Source: Firmicutes bacterium UBA2598
GTDB lineage: Bacteria; Bacillota; PH28-bin88
Assembly: GCA_002339345.1 (NCBI GenBank)
Contig: DDKM01000084.1
Span: 1 to 25,884, forward strand
Direction of reading: 5' to 3'
Length of the DNA stretch: 25,884 bases
Shown here: piece after piece, positions 7,195-14,646 of the stretch
How positions within the stretch are numbered: position 1 is the stretch's first letter
Layout: every line of letters begins with the position of its first letter
The notes under the pieces: model-generated
Databases searched by the model: none
What the model was told of the DNA's origin: nothing
Seen by the model: the letters and a program-made list of their open reading frames with translations, nothing else
Position numbers and translations under genes: made by a program

Positions 7195-8910
7195 GTGCGG
7201 GTTCTGGATCGTTTACGATTGATCAGGATGTCTGTTAGGATCAAGATGATGCTCACCTTTGCCATGGCCGTGGGGGTGGTCTGGGTGGCGACCATCCTTT
7301 ATACCTTCCCCGCCGTGGAGAGCAAATTGAAGGACTTGGGGCGCACCAAACTGGAAAGCGATCTGGCCCTGGGCTGGGCCTGGCTGGATGCCAGGTACCC
7401 CGGCCAGTGGCGGGTGGAGGGGGACAGGCTTTATAAGGGAAATACTCTGATTAATGATAACCACGCCATTGTGGATGCAGTGGCCCAAATGACCGGGGGC
7501 ACCGTCACCCTTTTTCGCGGGGACACCAGGGTAGCCACCAATGTGCTTGATGCGGGGGGACAGCGGCTGGTGGGCACCAAGGCGGATCCCCAGGTGGTGG
7601 AAACTGTACTGCAAAGGGGCCAGCCCTTTCGCGGTGTGGCGGAGGTGGCGGGCAATACCAACCACACAGCCTACCAGCCTATTCAGGACTCCGGGGGAAA
7701 GGTGATCGGGATGTGGTATGTGGGTGTTCCCCATAGCATTTACCATGCCCTGATGGCGGATTTCCGGCGGAATATTATCCTGGCCGGCATAGCCGGTACC
7801 CTGTTTTCCCTTGCCGTGGGATGGTTTGTGGCCTGGGAGTTAAGTGTACCCATTCGCCGCTTGCGGGAAGCCATGGCCAGGGTCAAGGAGGGTGATCTGA
7901 CCGGCCGGGTGCACATCCTGAACCGGGATGAAATGGGCGTCCTGGCCGGTGCCTACAATGCCATGCTGGACAGCCTGGAGGAACTGGTGCAAAAGGTGAT
8001 GGCGGTGGCCGGCGATCTGACCAGCACCGCCCAGCAACTGAAAGGCGTGGCGGAGGAAACCACCCGGGCTGCGGAAAGTATTGCCTCCACCATTCAACAG
8101 GTAGCTGTGGGAGCGGAAAACCAGGCCCGCAGCGTGGAGGCCACCAGTGCTACCATTGGTGAGTTGACCAAGGGGGTGCAGGGTGTGGCCAAACTGGCGG
8201 AAAGGGTGACTGCCCAGGCCGCCGACGGGGTGCAAACCGCCGCCGCTGGTGGTGAAGCTGCCGGCAGGGCAGCCAACCAGATGCACACCATCAGCCTTAC
8301 CGTGAACCAGTCGGCGGCCCTGGTTGCCAAACTGGGACAACAATCCAGGGTAATCGGCCAGATCGTAGACACCATTACAACCATCGCCGATCAGACCAAC
8401 CTGCTGGCCTTAAACGCCGCCATCGAGGCGGCCAGGGCCGGGGAGCAGGGGCGCGGATTTGCCGTGGTGGCGGAGGAGGTGCGCAAACTGGCGGAACAGG
8501 CTGGCCAGGCGGCCGGCCATATTACCGAACTTGTCCGGGAAATCCAGGCCGGTACTGACAAGGCGGTACAGGGCATGGCCGCAGGCACCCGGGAGGTGGA
8601 AAACGGCCTACAGGTTGTCAACGCTGCCCAGGAGGCCTTCAACACCCTGGTGGGTGTCATCGGAGGTCTGGAGCAGCGTTTCAGGGAAGTTGCTGACACC
8701 ACCGCCAGGATGGTGGATCAGTCCAGAGCAGCCACAGAGGCCATGGACAGCATCGCCGCCGTATCGGCCCAAACGGCCGCCTCCGCCGAGGATGTGGCGG
8801 CTTCCGCGGAAGAGGAAAGTGCCAGCATGCAGGAACTGGCTGCCTCCGCCAACATACTGGCGGGGCTGGCTGCCCAATTGAACCAACAGGTATCCCGTTT
8901 CAAAATCTAG
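7195..8910 (+). CDS. methyl-accepting chemotaxis protein with extracytoplasmic Cache-type sensor
   Basis: This is a membrane chemoreceptor that controls CheA through CheW. Order of parts: TM1 (MMLTFAMAVGVVWVATILYTF); an extracytoplasmic single-Cache-like domain of about 150 residues (RTKLESDLALGWAWLDARYPGQW... to ...GMWYVGVP); TM2 (IILAGIAGTLFSLAVGWFVAW); HAMP (ELSVPIRRLREAMARVKEGDLTGRV); and the long coiled-coil signalling domain with the tip IADQTNLLALNAAIEAARAG...VVAEEVRKLAEQ. GTG 7195 has AGGGGTGG at 7182-7189 (571 aa); ATG 7228 (560 aa) is an alternative. It lacks the C-terminal CheR-docking pentapeptide. The ligand is unknown; related Cache domains often bind small carboxylates. Monocistronic. 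Confidence 0.9.
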   Translation: MRVLDRLRLIRMSVRIKMMLTFAMAVGVVWVATILYTFPAVESKLKDLGRTKLESDLALGWAWLDARYPGQWRVEGDRLYKGNTLINDNHAIVDAVAQMTGGTVTLFRGDTRVATNVLDAGGQRLVGTKADPQVVETVLQRGQPFRGVAEVAGNTNHTAYQPIQDSGGKVIGMWYVGVPHSIYHALMADFRRNIILAGIAGTLFSLAVGWFVAWELSVPIRRLREAMARVKEGDLTGRVHILNRDEMGVLAGAYNAMLDSLEELVQKVMAVAGDLTSTAQQLKGVAEETTRAAESIASTIQQVAVGAENQARSVEATSATIGELTKGVQGVAKLAERVTAQAADGVQTAAAGGEAAGRAANQMHTISLTVNQSAALVAKLGQQSRVIGQIVDTITTIADQTNLLALNAAIEAARAGEQGRGFAVVAEEVRKLAEQAGQAAGHITELVREIQAGTDKAVQGMAAGTREVENGLQVVNAAQEAFNTLVGVIGGLEQRFREVADTTARMVDQSRAATEAMDSIAAVSAQTAASAEDVAASAEEESASMQELAASANILAGLAAQLNQQVSRFKI

Positions 8911-8990
8911 GTTATGCTACCGATCCAATTGCCGGGCATAGCTGCTTGGTTTTGATACGTCACCGCTACCGTTACCAGCCATACCTGCCC

Positions 8991-9016
8991 AAACCGGCAT
9001 TACAGTGCCGGTTTTT
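8991..9016 (+). terminator. terminator of the chemoreceptor gene
   Basis: AAACCGGCA (8991-8999) pairs with TGCCGGTTT (9006-9014) around a six-base loop, with a T-run of five at 9012-9016. A typical intrinsic terminator, about 80 bases after the receptor stop. Confidence 0.85.
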
Positions 9017-9038
9017 CCATTATATTACAATATGCAGT

Positions 9039-9068
9039 GCAGGATTCACCTGTGGTCGGCGCGAATAC
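9039..9068 (+). promoter_or_regulatory. candidate sigma-H-type promoter of the coiled-coil/DUF4349 pair
   Basis: GCAGGATTC (9039-9047) matches RNAGGAWWW at all but the last base. Twelve bases later CGCGAATAC (9060-9068) contains the GAAT core of RNNGAATWW. It sits 46 bases before the next start codon and after the preceding terminator, where a promoter is needed. Confidence 0.5.
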
Positions 9069-9113
9069 TCTTGGTCATCAAGGTTGTTTTTTCCAGTGTT
9101 GGGGTGATGGGTA

Positions 9114-10202
9114 ATGGGGGTATTCCGGTCCCGGGTGGTTATGGTGATCATGCTGCTGGCCCTTGGCCTGATGTTGGTAAACTGGTCGGGATCTCCCGGC
9201 CATGCTGGTGAGGTGGATGAGGAAAAGCTTACGGCAGAATTGTGGCAAATCAGTCTGGAGATCACCAGAGCTGAGGCGGAATCGCGCAGGCTGGCCAGGG
9301 AGGCTCAATCCCTGGCGGCAGAGCGGCAACACCTGGCCCAGAGGGCGGCGGCAACTGCCCGGGAGGCGGAGATGCTCCGGCGGGAGGCTGGCGGTATGCT
9401 GCAGTATGTATACCGTGGTGGAGGTTTCTCCTACCTGGAGGTTCTCTTGGGGGCGGCCGACCTGATGGACTTCTTTCACCGGCTGGACCTGGTTGGTTAT
9501 ATCATGGACTACTACCTTGGCCGGCTGGATATCCTGGTGCAGGCACGGGCGGAGGAAGCGGCTCTGGCTGCGGAATTGGCGGAAAAGGACCGTCTCATCA
9601 GGCAGCAGCAGGCTACTGCGGAGCGGTTGCTGGCAGACTTGCGCCAGTTGCAGGCGGAAAGGGAACGGGTGCTGGCGGAGGCCAGGCGTTTGAAGGCGGA
9701 GGGTCTTTTAGCACTGGAAAGGGCTTGGCGTCAAGTACTGCCTGTGCTGGATGAGTTCCTGCAAAAACTGGCGGACGTACCCGTGGAAGAGATCGAACCG
9801 GTGGCGGTGGAAGTAGATCTACGCAGACTGCAGATACGGGTGACGGTCCGGGATGTCGATTTAAACAGGGTGTTACCGCCCATGGGGGTCCGGGTATCCT
9901 TCACCACCGGAGGGCTGACCCTGACCGGCAAGGGCCTCCCGCCGGAACAGCCACCATTTATAATGGAAATGCAGGTCGGGGTGGTGCGGGATGGATTGCA
10001 GCTATTCCCCTTGACCCTTACGGTGGAGAACCGGCCGGTACCGGGGCGCCTGTTAAGCGAACTGGTGCCGGCAACAGGACTGGTGCTGAAAACCCCCTCT
10101 CCGGTACCCGGGCTAGAACTGAAGGATGTGGAACTACGGGAAGGGGAGGCCCGGCTGACCATGGTGTCCACCCGGGGGCTGCTGCCCCTCCTGGGCTTTT
10201 AG
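9114..10202 (+). CDS. secreted coiled-coil protein, PcsB/CwlO N-terminal-like, without hydrolase domain
   Basis: A signal peptide (VVMVIMLLALGLMLVNWSG) is followed by a long Ala/Glu/Arg-rich coiled coil at about 35-105. A segment typical of PcsB/CwlO-type cell-wall hydrolase regulators then appears (MLQYVYRGGGFSYLEVLLGAADLMDFFHRLD). A second coiled coil spans about 140-210. The C-terminal 150 residues are beta-rich (VDLRRLQIRVTVRDVDLNRV...SFTTGGLTLTGKG), distantly reminiscent of LmeA/DUF2993-like lipid-binding folds, but I cannot confirm this. No CHAP, NlpC or peptidase motif follows, unlike catalytic PcsB/CwlO proteins. It overlaps no gene; the partner DUF4349 gene begins 26 bases downstream. 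Inferred role: envelope scaffold or regulator of cell-wall hydrolysis. Confidence 0.7.
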   Translation: MGVFRSRVVMVIMLLALGLMLVNWSGSPGHAGEVDEEKLTAELWQISLEITRAEAESRRLAREAQSLAAERQHLAQRAAATAREAEMLRREAGGMLQYVYRGGGFSYLEVLLGAADLMDFFHRLDLVGYIMDYYLGRLDILVQARAEEAALAAELAEKDRLIRQQQATAERLLADLRQLQAERERVLAEARRLKAEGLLALERAWRQVLPVLDEFLQKLADVPVEEIEPVAVEVDLRRLQIRVTVRDVDLNRVLPPMGVRVSFTTGGLTLTGKGLPPEQPPFIMEMQVGVVRDGLQLFPLTLTVENRPVPGRLLSELVPATGLVLKTPSPVPGLELKDVELREGEARLTMVSTRGLLPLLGF

Positions 10203-10228
10203 TGCAAGACACGGGGAGGGAAACAGGT

Positions 10229-11149
10229 GTGAAGGGAAAGATTGCAGGACGGATGTTCCTGGTGGTTGGTTTAATCCTTTTGATACTGTTGCTGGCGGGA
10301 TGCGGGACGGGGATGAAGACAGCCGAACAGGCCACCGGCAGTGCGGGTGGTGATGCTGGTCGGGCATCCAATGCGGTTGATCAGAGTAAGGTCCCGGGCA
10401 TGGATACCGCCCTGGCGGCGGTGGGCGATCCCTATCAGCCGCGCAAGGTCATCAGAAATGCGGAAATGGGCCTGGAAGTTGAAGAATTGCCTGTTGCCAG
10501 CAGGCTCATCGAAGAGCGGGTGGATCAACTTGGTGGCCTGGTGGCGGATGCCAGTTCCTGGGGCAGTGGAAAGGGGGAACGGCGGGGGGAAATGACCATC
10601 CGGATTCCCTCCCACCGGTTTGCGGCCTTTTTGCTGGAACTGGAAACATGGGGAGAGATGAAAAACCGCCGCATTTTTACCCAGGATGTCACCGAGGAGT
10701 ACCTGGACCTGGAATCCCGGGCGGTAAACCTGGAGCGGCAGGAGGAGCGCCTGCGCCAGATCCTGGACCAGGCCAAAACGGTGGAGGAGATCCTACGGGT
10801 TGAACGGGAACTGGAACGGGTGCGGGGTGAAATTGAGACCATCAAGGGCAAACTGCGTTACCTGAAGGACCGGGTGGATTATTCCACCATCCGCCTCAAC
10901 CTTTGGGAGAGAAAGCCAGGTGCGGTTATCAGCGCCAACAACCTGGAGGGTGTGTGGGGGCGCAGCGTGAACGCCCTGATCAACAGTGTGAACGGCATCC
11001 TGGCTTTTATGGGTAACCTCACCGTATTCCTCTTCGCCCTTTTCCCGGTGGCGGTGCTGTTACTGGCGGCGGCACTGGCAGGACGGTTGGTGTACAGGCG
11101 GGTGCTTCCCAGATTGCGTCCGGCGGAGCGGGACCGCGGTTCATCCTAA
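10229..11149 (+). CDS. DUF4349-family membrane-anchored lipoprotein
   Basis: The protein is 306 aa with lipobox LLAGC (Cys25). A conserved DUF4349 region runs from about 75 (RKVIRNAEMGLEVEELPVAS) through MTIRIPSHRFAAFLLELETWG, DVTEEYLDLESRAVNLERQE and a coiled coil (ILRVERELERVRGEIETIKGKLRYLKDRVDYSTI). One C-terminal transmembrane helix (LTVFLFALFPVAVLLLAAALAG) and a basic tail follow. GTG 10229 is chosen because GGGGAGGG lies at 10213-10220; the frame extends to a GTG at 10202 with no SD. Function is unknown; the family is envelope-located and often carries this two-anchor layout. It is probably co-transcribed with the coiled-coil gene just upstream. Confidence 0.85.
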   Translation: MKGKIAGRMFLVVGLILLILLLAGCGTGMKTAEQATGSAGGDAGRASNAVDQSKVPGMDTALAAVGDPYQPRKVIRNAEMGLEVEELPVASRLIEERVDQLGGLVADASSWGSGKGERRGEMTIRIPSHRFAAFLLELETWGEMKNRRIFTQDVTEEYLDLESRAVNLERQEERLRQILDQAKTVEEILRVERELERVRGEIETIKGKLRYLKDRVDYSTIRLNLWERKPGAVISANNLEGVWGRSVNALINSVNGILAFMGNLTVFLFALFPVAVLLLAAALAGRLVYRRVLPRLRPAERDRGSS

Positions 11150-11172
11150 ATTAACCCTACCCGAAAACAACT

Positions 11173-11204
11173 GGGCTGGCCTGACTATTCAGGCCAGCCC
11201 CTTT
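11173..11204 (+). terminator. terminator of the coiled-coil/DUF4349 unit
   Basis: GGGCTGGCCTGA (11173-11184) pairs perfectly with TCAGGCCAGCCC (11189-11200) around a CTAT loop, followed by CTTTA. It also marks the left edge of the anomalous block, since dehydratase-like coding begins within a few bases. Confidence 0.88.
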
Positions 11205-11565
11205 ATAGCCAGGAAATTGAGGGAGATCCTTTGGCTAAGGAAGGATGCATTGTAGTCCTTCAGGGCAGCTTAGCTCCTGAGGGTGCACTGGTAAAGGTTT
11301 CTGCCCTGACAGAAGAAACAAGGTTTTTTTGTGGTCCTGCCAGGGTCTTCAATTCCGTAGATGAAGCCATTGAGGCAAGCCACCAAAAACTAATTCAAGA
11401 AGGAGATGTGGTGGTTGTCAGGGGAGAAGGTCCCATGGGTGGGCCTGGCATGCGGGAATTGCATCGACTGACGGAAATCCTGCAGCAGATCCCGTTTACC
11501 GCGGTGGCAACTGACGGGCGTTTTTCCGGAGCAACCGGTGGCCTTGCCGTTGGATATACCCATGA
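11205..11565 (+). pseudogene. truncated IlvD/Edd-family dehydratase (C-terminal fragment)
   Basis: The reading frame encodes only the C-terminal domain of a dihydroxy-acid or sugar-acid dehydratase. Recognisable segments are DPLAKEGCIVVLQGSLAPEG, GPARVFNSVDEAIEA, GDVVVVRGEGPMGGPGMREL and TDGRFSGATGGL. A complete family member has about 550-570 residues, so roughly the first 400, including most Fe-S and Mg ligands, are missing. A TTG at 11231 with GGGAG in front could still initiate, but the similarity appears to continue upstream of it to about 11205. After GGLAVGY (about 11565) the frame runs on into unrelated sequence to a stop at 11644, through the start of an integrase remnant. Given the glycerate genes downstream, the ancestor may have been a sugar-acid dehydratase of the same pathway. 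Confidence 0.75.
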
Positions 11566-11845
11566 TCCAGGCAAGAAAACAAACCCGGATCCCATCGGTA
11601 TGGTCAGAGGAAGAACTGAAAAAACTCATTGGTGCCATCGATAGGGCAAATCCCAAAGGAAAACGGGACTATGCCATCATCCTTCTGGCATGCTGCCTAG
11701 GAATGCACTGCACAGATATCAAAAATCTTCAACTGGAAAATTGCCATTGGAAGACAAAAAGCTGGTGTTTACACAGTCAAAAACCTAAGAACCGTTGACT
11801 CTGCCGTTGACGCCTGAAGTTGGATGGGCCGTGATTTCCGGTATT
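11560..11845 (+). pseudogene. decayed tyrosine recombinase/integrase fragment
   Basis: One frame reads RKQTRIPSVWSEEELKKLIG, then KGKRDYAIILLACCLGMHCT and DIKNLQLENCHW, typical of a phage-type or transposon-type integrase catalytic core. Three lesions are visible. (1) The box-I catalytic Arg expected in the LGMR-type motif is His. (2) At 11748-11750 one G appears to be lost from a GGG run, because the family-like continuation (EDKKLVFTQSKT) resumes in another frame. (3) In that frame a TAA at 11786-11788 stands where Lys is expected before EPLTLPLTPEVGWAVI. The C-terminal part with the catalytic Tyr is absent. It is fused directly to the dehydratase remnant and cannot be functional. Confidence 0.75.
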
Positions 11846-11902
11846 GTTGCGAATGTCCATCCAGGCACTTGATGATGCCTGTCCAGATATCGGCAGTTTT
11901 TT

Positions 11903-11931
11903 ACAGGATTTATTATTTTTAGAGCGAAATA
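11903..11931 (+). promoter_or_regulatory. candidate sigma-H-type promoter of cdaR
   Basis: ACAGGATTT at 11903-11911 is a full match to RNAGGAWWW. After 11 bases AGCGAAATA (11923-11931) matches RNNGAATWW apart from GAAA for GAAT. A start near 11938 would leave a leader of roughly 70 bases before the cdaR start. Confidence 0.45.
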
Positions 11932-12005
11932 GAATCATCAAGTCATAAGCATAGTTGGCGATGTTTGTTTAGGACCCTTGAAGGCACCGGCAAGGAGTGA
12001 AACTC

Positions 12006-13208
12006 TTGAAACTTACGGCAGAACTGGTTCAGCCAATTGTTGATAAAACTATTGAAATACTTGGTCGCAACGTTAACATTATGAATGCTGAAGGGATTAT
12101 TATCGGAAGCGGTCAAAAAGAACGTATTAACACGTTCCACGAAGCTGCTGCCTGGGTAATTAAGCATAAAAAGAAATTCGAGGTTGCTGTGGGGGATATT
12201 GATTACCTTGAGGGGGTTAAACCGGGCGTTAACCTGCCTATTGAGGTCAATGGAGAGACAGTTGGCGTCGTGGGGATTACCGGATCGCCCGAGGAGGTCC
12301 GTAATTTTGGCGAGCTTGTTCGGATGACAGTTCAATTAATGCTGCAACAAACTCTATCCAGGGAATTGCTTGAGGTAGAGCGACGTGCTAAGGACAACCT
12401 GGTTTTTGACCTGATTTTTGGTGCGGGAAATGTACGCGAAAGTGATTTGCTCGCAAGGTGTGAAGTTTTAGGCTTTGATTTAAATGAACCCAGGCACACC
12501 TTGGTCGTTCAGTTTCATGATGATAGCCCCAACTCCGGTTGTTTCGCCATTGATTCCAGGCATAGCCTTGACACGCTTTTTAAAGAAACGCTGAGTACAT
12601 TAAGTCCGGTAAGACCCTTTTTTGCTGGGATTGGGGCAGGACGATTTGTTATCCTAAGCGCTGGCAGCAAGACCAAAAACAAAAGTCATTTCGGGGGAAA
12701 ACTCCCATCTGGCGCATTGAAAGATGCCGAGCAGTTACAGAAGCGCCTGGAGGCTTTGACAGGGTTTACCGTCACTGTTGGGATCGGAGGTTATTACCCG
12801 GAAACCGGGAACCTGCAAAGCTCTTTTCGGGAGGCACTAAGAGCCTTGGAAACGGGTTTGCGGCTAAAAGGACCTGGAGGCCTGTACAACTGTGAAAACC
12901 TTGGATTTGCCCAGCTCATCGGAGATGTACCGGAAGAGAGCCGCCGCAGGTACGTATATCAGGTTTTGGGGCAATTGAACAGTTTAGAGCCTCGCCAGCA
13001 AAAGGAAATACTTTCCACTCTCGAGCAGTTTTTTGCTGCTAACCTGAATATTACGTTAGCGGCTCAACGCCTTTTTATACATCGAAACACACTCTTGTAC
13101 CGACTGAACCGAATTGCTGAACTTACCGGACTTGACCCAAGATGCTTTACCTCGGCTGTAGAACTGCAAATGGCTATTCTGCTGAAAAAATATAACCAGA
13201 GCGGTTAA
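12006..13208 (+). CDS. cdaR: CdaR-family (sugar diacid/glycerate) transcriptional regulator
   Basis: An N-terminal diacid-recognition domain (about 1-130: LTAELVQPIVDKTIEILGRN, then GVNLPIEVNGETVGVVGITG) is followed by a GGDEF-like central region without the catalytic motif. A C-terminal PucR-type helix-turn-helix ends the protein (LNITLAAQRLFIHRNTLLYR, then LNRIAELTGLDPRCFTSAVE). At 400 aa it is close to E. coli CdaR, which activates glucarate, galactarate and glycerate genes. TTG 12006 is chosen because AAGGAG at 11992-11997 is correctly spaced; the in-frame GTG 11997 overlaps that SD. It is transcribed toward glycerate kinase and a GntP permease, which it probably activates in response to glycerate or a sugar acid. 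Base composition is lower in GC than in the flanking operons. Confidence 0.88.
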   Translation: MKLTAELVQPIVDKTIEILGRNVNIMNAEGIIIGSGQKERINTFHEAAAWVIKHKKKFEVAVGDIDYLEGVKPGVNLPIEVNGETVGVVGITGSPEEVRNFGELVRMTVQLMLQQTLSRELLEVERRAKDNLVFDLIFGAGNVRESDLLARCEVLGFDLNEPRHTLVVQFHDDSPNSGCFAIDSRHSLDTLFKETLSTLSPVRPFFAGIGAGRFVILSAGSKTKNKSHFGGKLPSGALKDAEQLQKRLEALTGFTVTVGIGGYYPETGNLQSSFREALRALETGLRLKGPGGLYNCENLGFAQLIGDVPEESRRRYVYQVLGQLNSLEPRQQKEILSTLEQFFAANLNITLAAQRLFIHRNTLLYRLNRIAELTGLDPRCFTSAVELQMAILLKKYNQSG

Positions 13209-13385
13209 ACATGGCGTTCTAATTGTTCAGAATATACAGGCAGAGGGGCTGTTAGCTTTTTTTTTTTATGCAAATCCCACAAAGGATAGCACTTAGAAAC
13301 AGAGAAAAACCTAGTAGTAGTAAAAGAAATATCTTGGTGCAATGTCACCTAAATTCAAACCGGAACAGAAAAGAGGCACTAGGCA
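13209..13385 (+). other. cdaR-glycerate kinase intergenic region with a T11 tract
   Basis: There is no gene here. Eleven consecutive T at 13257-13267 follow a weak hairpin (GGGGCT with AGCTTT, GTT loop), which could terminate cdaR transcription. The remaining ~118 AT-rich bases before the glycerate kinase start are long enough for a CdaR-controlled promoter, but no clear -35/-10 pair stands out. Confidence 0.35.
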
Positions 13386-14543
13386 ATGAAGATAGTCGTT
13401 GCGCCAGATTCATTTAAAGGCAGCCTGGGGGCTCCTGAAGTAGCAGAAGCAATAGTCAAAGGTATTTACCGGGTTTATCCAGATGCTGAGGTAATCAGCT
13501 TGCCGATGGCAGACGGAGGGGAAGGTACAGTCAATGCCTTAGTATCTGCAACGAAAGGTAAGTGCTATCGTATACCCGTAACCGGCCCCCTTGGGGAGCC
13601 GGTTGAAGCTGCCTTTGGCATTCTTGGTGATGGGCGTACTGCTGTAATTGAAATGGCATCAGCCTCAGGATTACCGCTCGTACCTGACTCGCTGCGCAAT
13701 CCGTTAATTACCACTACCTACGGAACAGGAGAATTGATCGCGCAGGCGTTAGATTACGGGTGCCGTCATTTCATTATCGGTATCGGTGGTAGCGCAACCA
13801 ATGATGGTGGTGCCGGAATGGCTCAGGCGTTAGGTATCCGCTTCTTGGACTCGGAAGGGCATGATCTGCCGCCAGGGGGAGGGGCCTTGGCCCGCCTCAC
13901 AAGAATTGACACCACCAACAAGGATTCCCGGTTAAAGTCCTGTACATTTACTGTAGCATGTGATGTGAATAATCCCCTCTGCGGTCCGAAAGGCGCGGCT
14001 GCCGTTTATGGGCCGCAAAAAGGCGCTACCAAGGAGATGATTGGATCCTTGGACAAGGCCCTGGAGCATTTTGCACAACTGGTTAAACATCAACTAGGGA
14101 AAGATGTGCGAGACATACCGGGTGCAGGAGCGGCTGGAGGTTTGGGCGCTGGCCTAATAGCCTTTCTAGGGGCTGAATTAAAACCGGGGGTTACCTTGGT
14201 TATGGAAGCCATTGGTCTTGAAGCACAACTAGAAGGCTCCAACCTAGTAATTACTGGTGAAGGCCAACTGGATGAACAAACAAGTCATGGAAAGGTTCCC
14301 TGGGGAGTAGCTCAGTGTGCGAAACGCAAAGGGATCTCTGTCCTGGCAATTGCAGGGAGCATCTCCTGCGATCCTGCTTTGCTATACGATAGCAGTATTG
14401 ACGCAGTAATGGCAATCACCCCTGGCCCAATGACTCTCGAAGCAGCCATGACCAATGCACCGTCGCTGATCGAAGACGCAACCGAGAGGGCTCTTCGTTT
14501 AATCCGGGTTGGCGAGCAGCGAAAAAAATGTTCGTGGAGGTGA
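13386..14543 (+). CDS. glxK: glycerate kinase (GlxK/GarK family)
   Basis: This cytoplasmic enzyme phosphorylates glycerate with ATP, in this family usually to 2-phosphoglycerate, feeding lower glycolysis. Motifs typical of class-I/II bacterial glycerate kinases: KIVVAPDSFKGSL at the N-terminus, MADGGEGT, TTYGTGELI, GIGGSATNDGGAGMAQALG, GAGAAGGLGAGL and ITGEGQLDEQT. The length of 385 aa is normal. It starts at ATG 13386. Flanked by cdaR and a GntP permease, it forms an uptake-plus-kinase set; with the broken dehydratase upstream, the likely substrate today is glycerate itself. Confidence 0.93.
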   Translation: MKIVVAPDSFKGSLGAPEVAEAIVKGIYRVYPDAEVISLPMADGGEGTVNALVSATKGKCYRIPVTGPLGEPVEAAFGILGDGRTAVIEMASASGLPLVPDSLRNPLITTTYGTGELIAQALDYGCRHFIIGIGGSATNDGGAGMAQALGIRFLDSEGHDLPPGGGALARLTRIDTTNKDSRLKSCTFTVACDVNNPLCGPKGAAAVYGPQKGATKEMIGSLDKALEHFAQLVKHQLGKDVRDIPGAGAAGGLGAGLIAFLGAELKPGVTLVMEAIGLEAQLEGSNLVITGEGQLDEQTSHGKVPWGVAQCAKRKGISVLAIAGSISCDPALLYDSSIDAVMAITPGPMTLEAAMTNAPSLIEDATERALRLIRVGEQRKKCSWR

Positions 14544-14646
14544 GCATAGGAGCAATTTGAGTTTCCTACTGGACTAGGCATGGCAATGATCCTTCCCTGT
14601 GGCTAACTGTTACTCAAGATTAAATTTGTGAAAGGAGGTTTTTTCT

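Noticed and set aside
13270..13345. A sixth sigma-H-like promoter before glycerate kinase (AAAGGATAG)
   Set aside because: The -35-like element is present, but no GAAT core lies 11-12 bases downstream.
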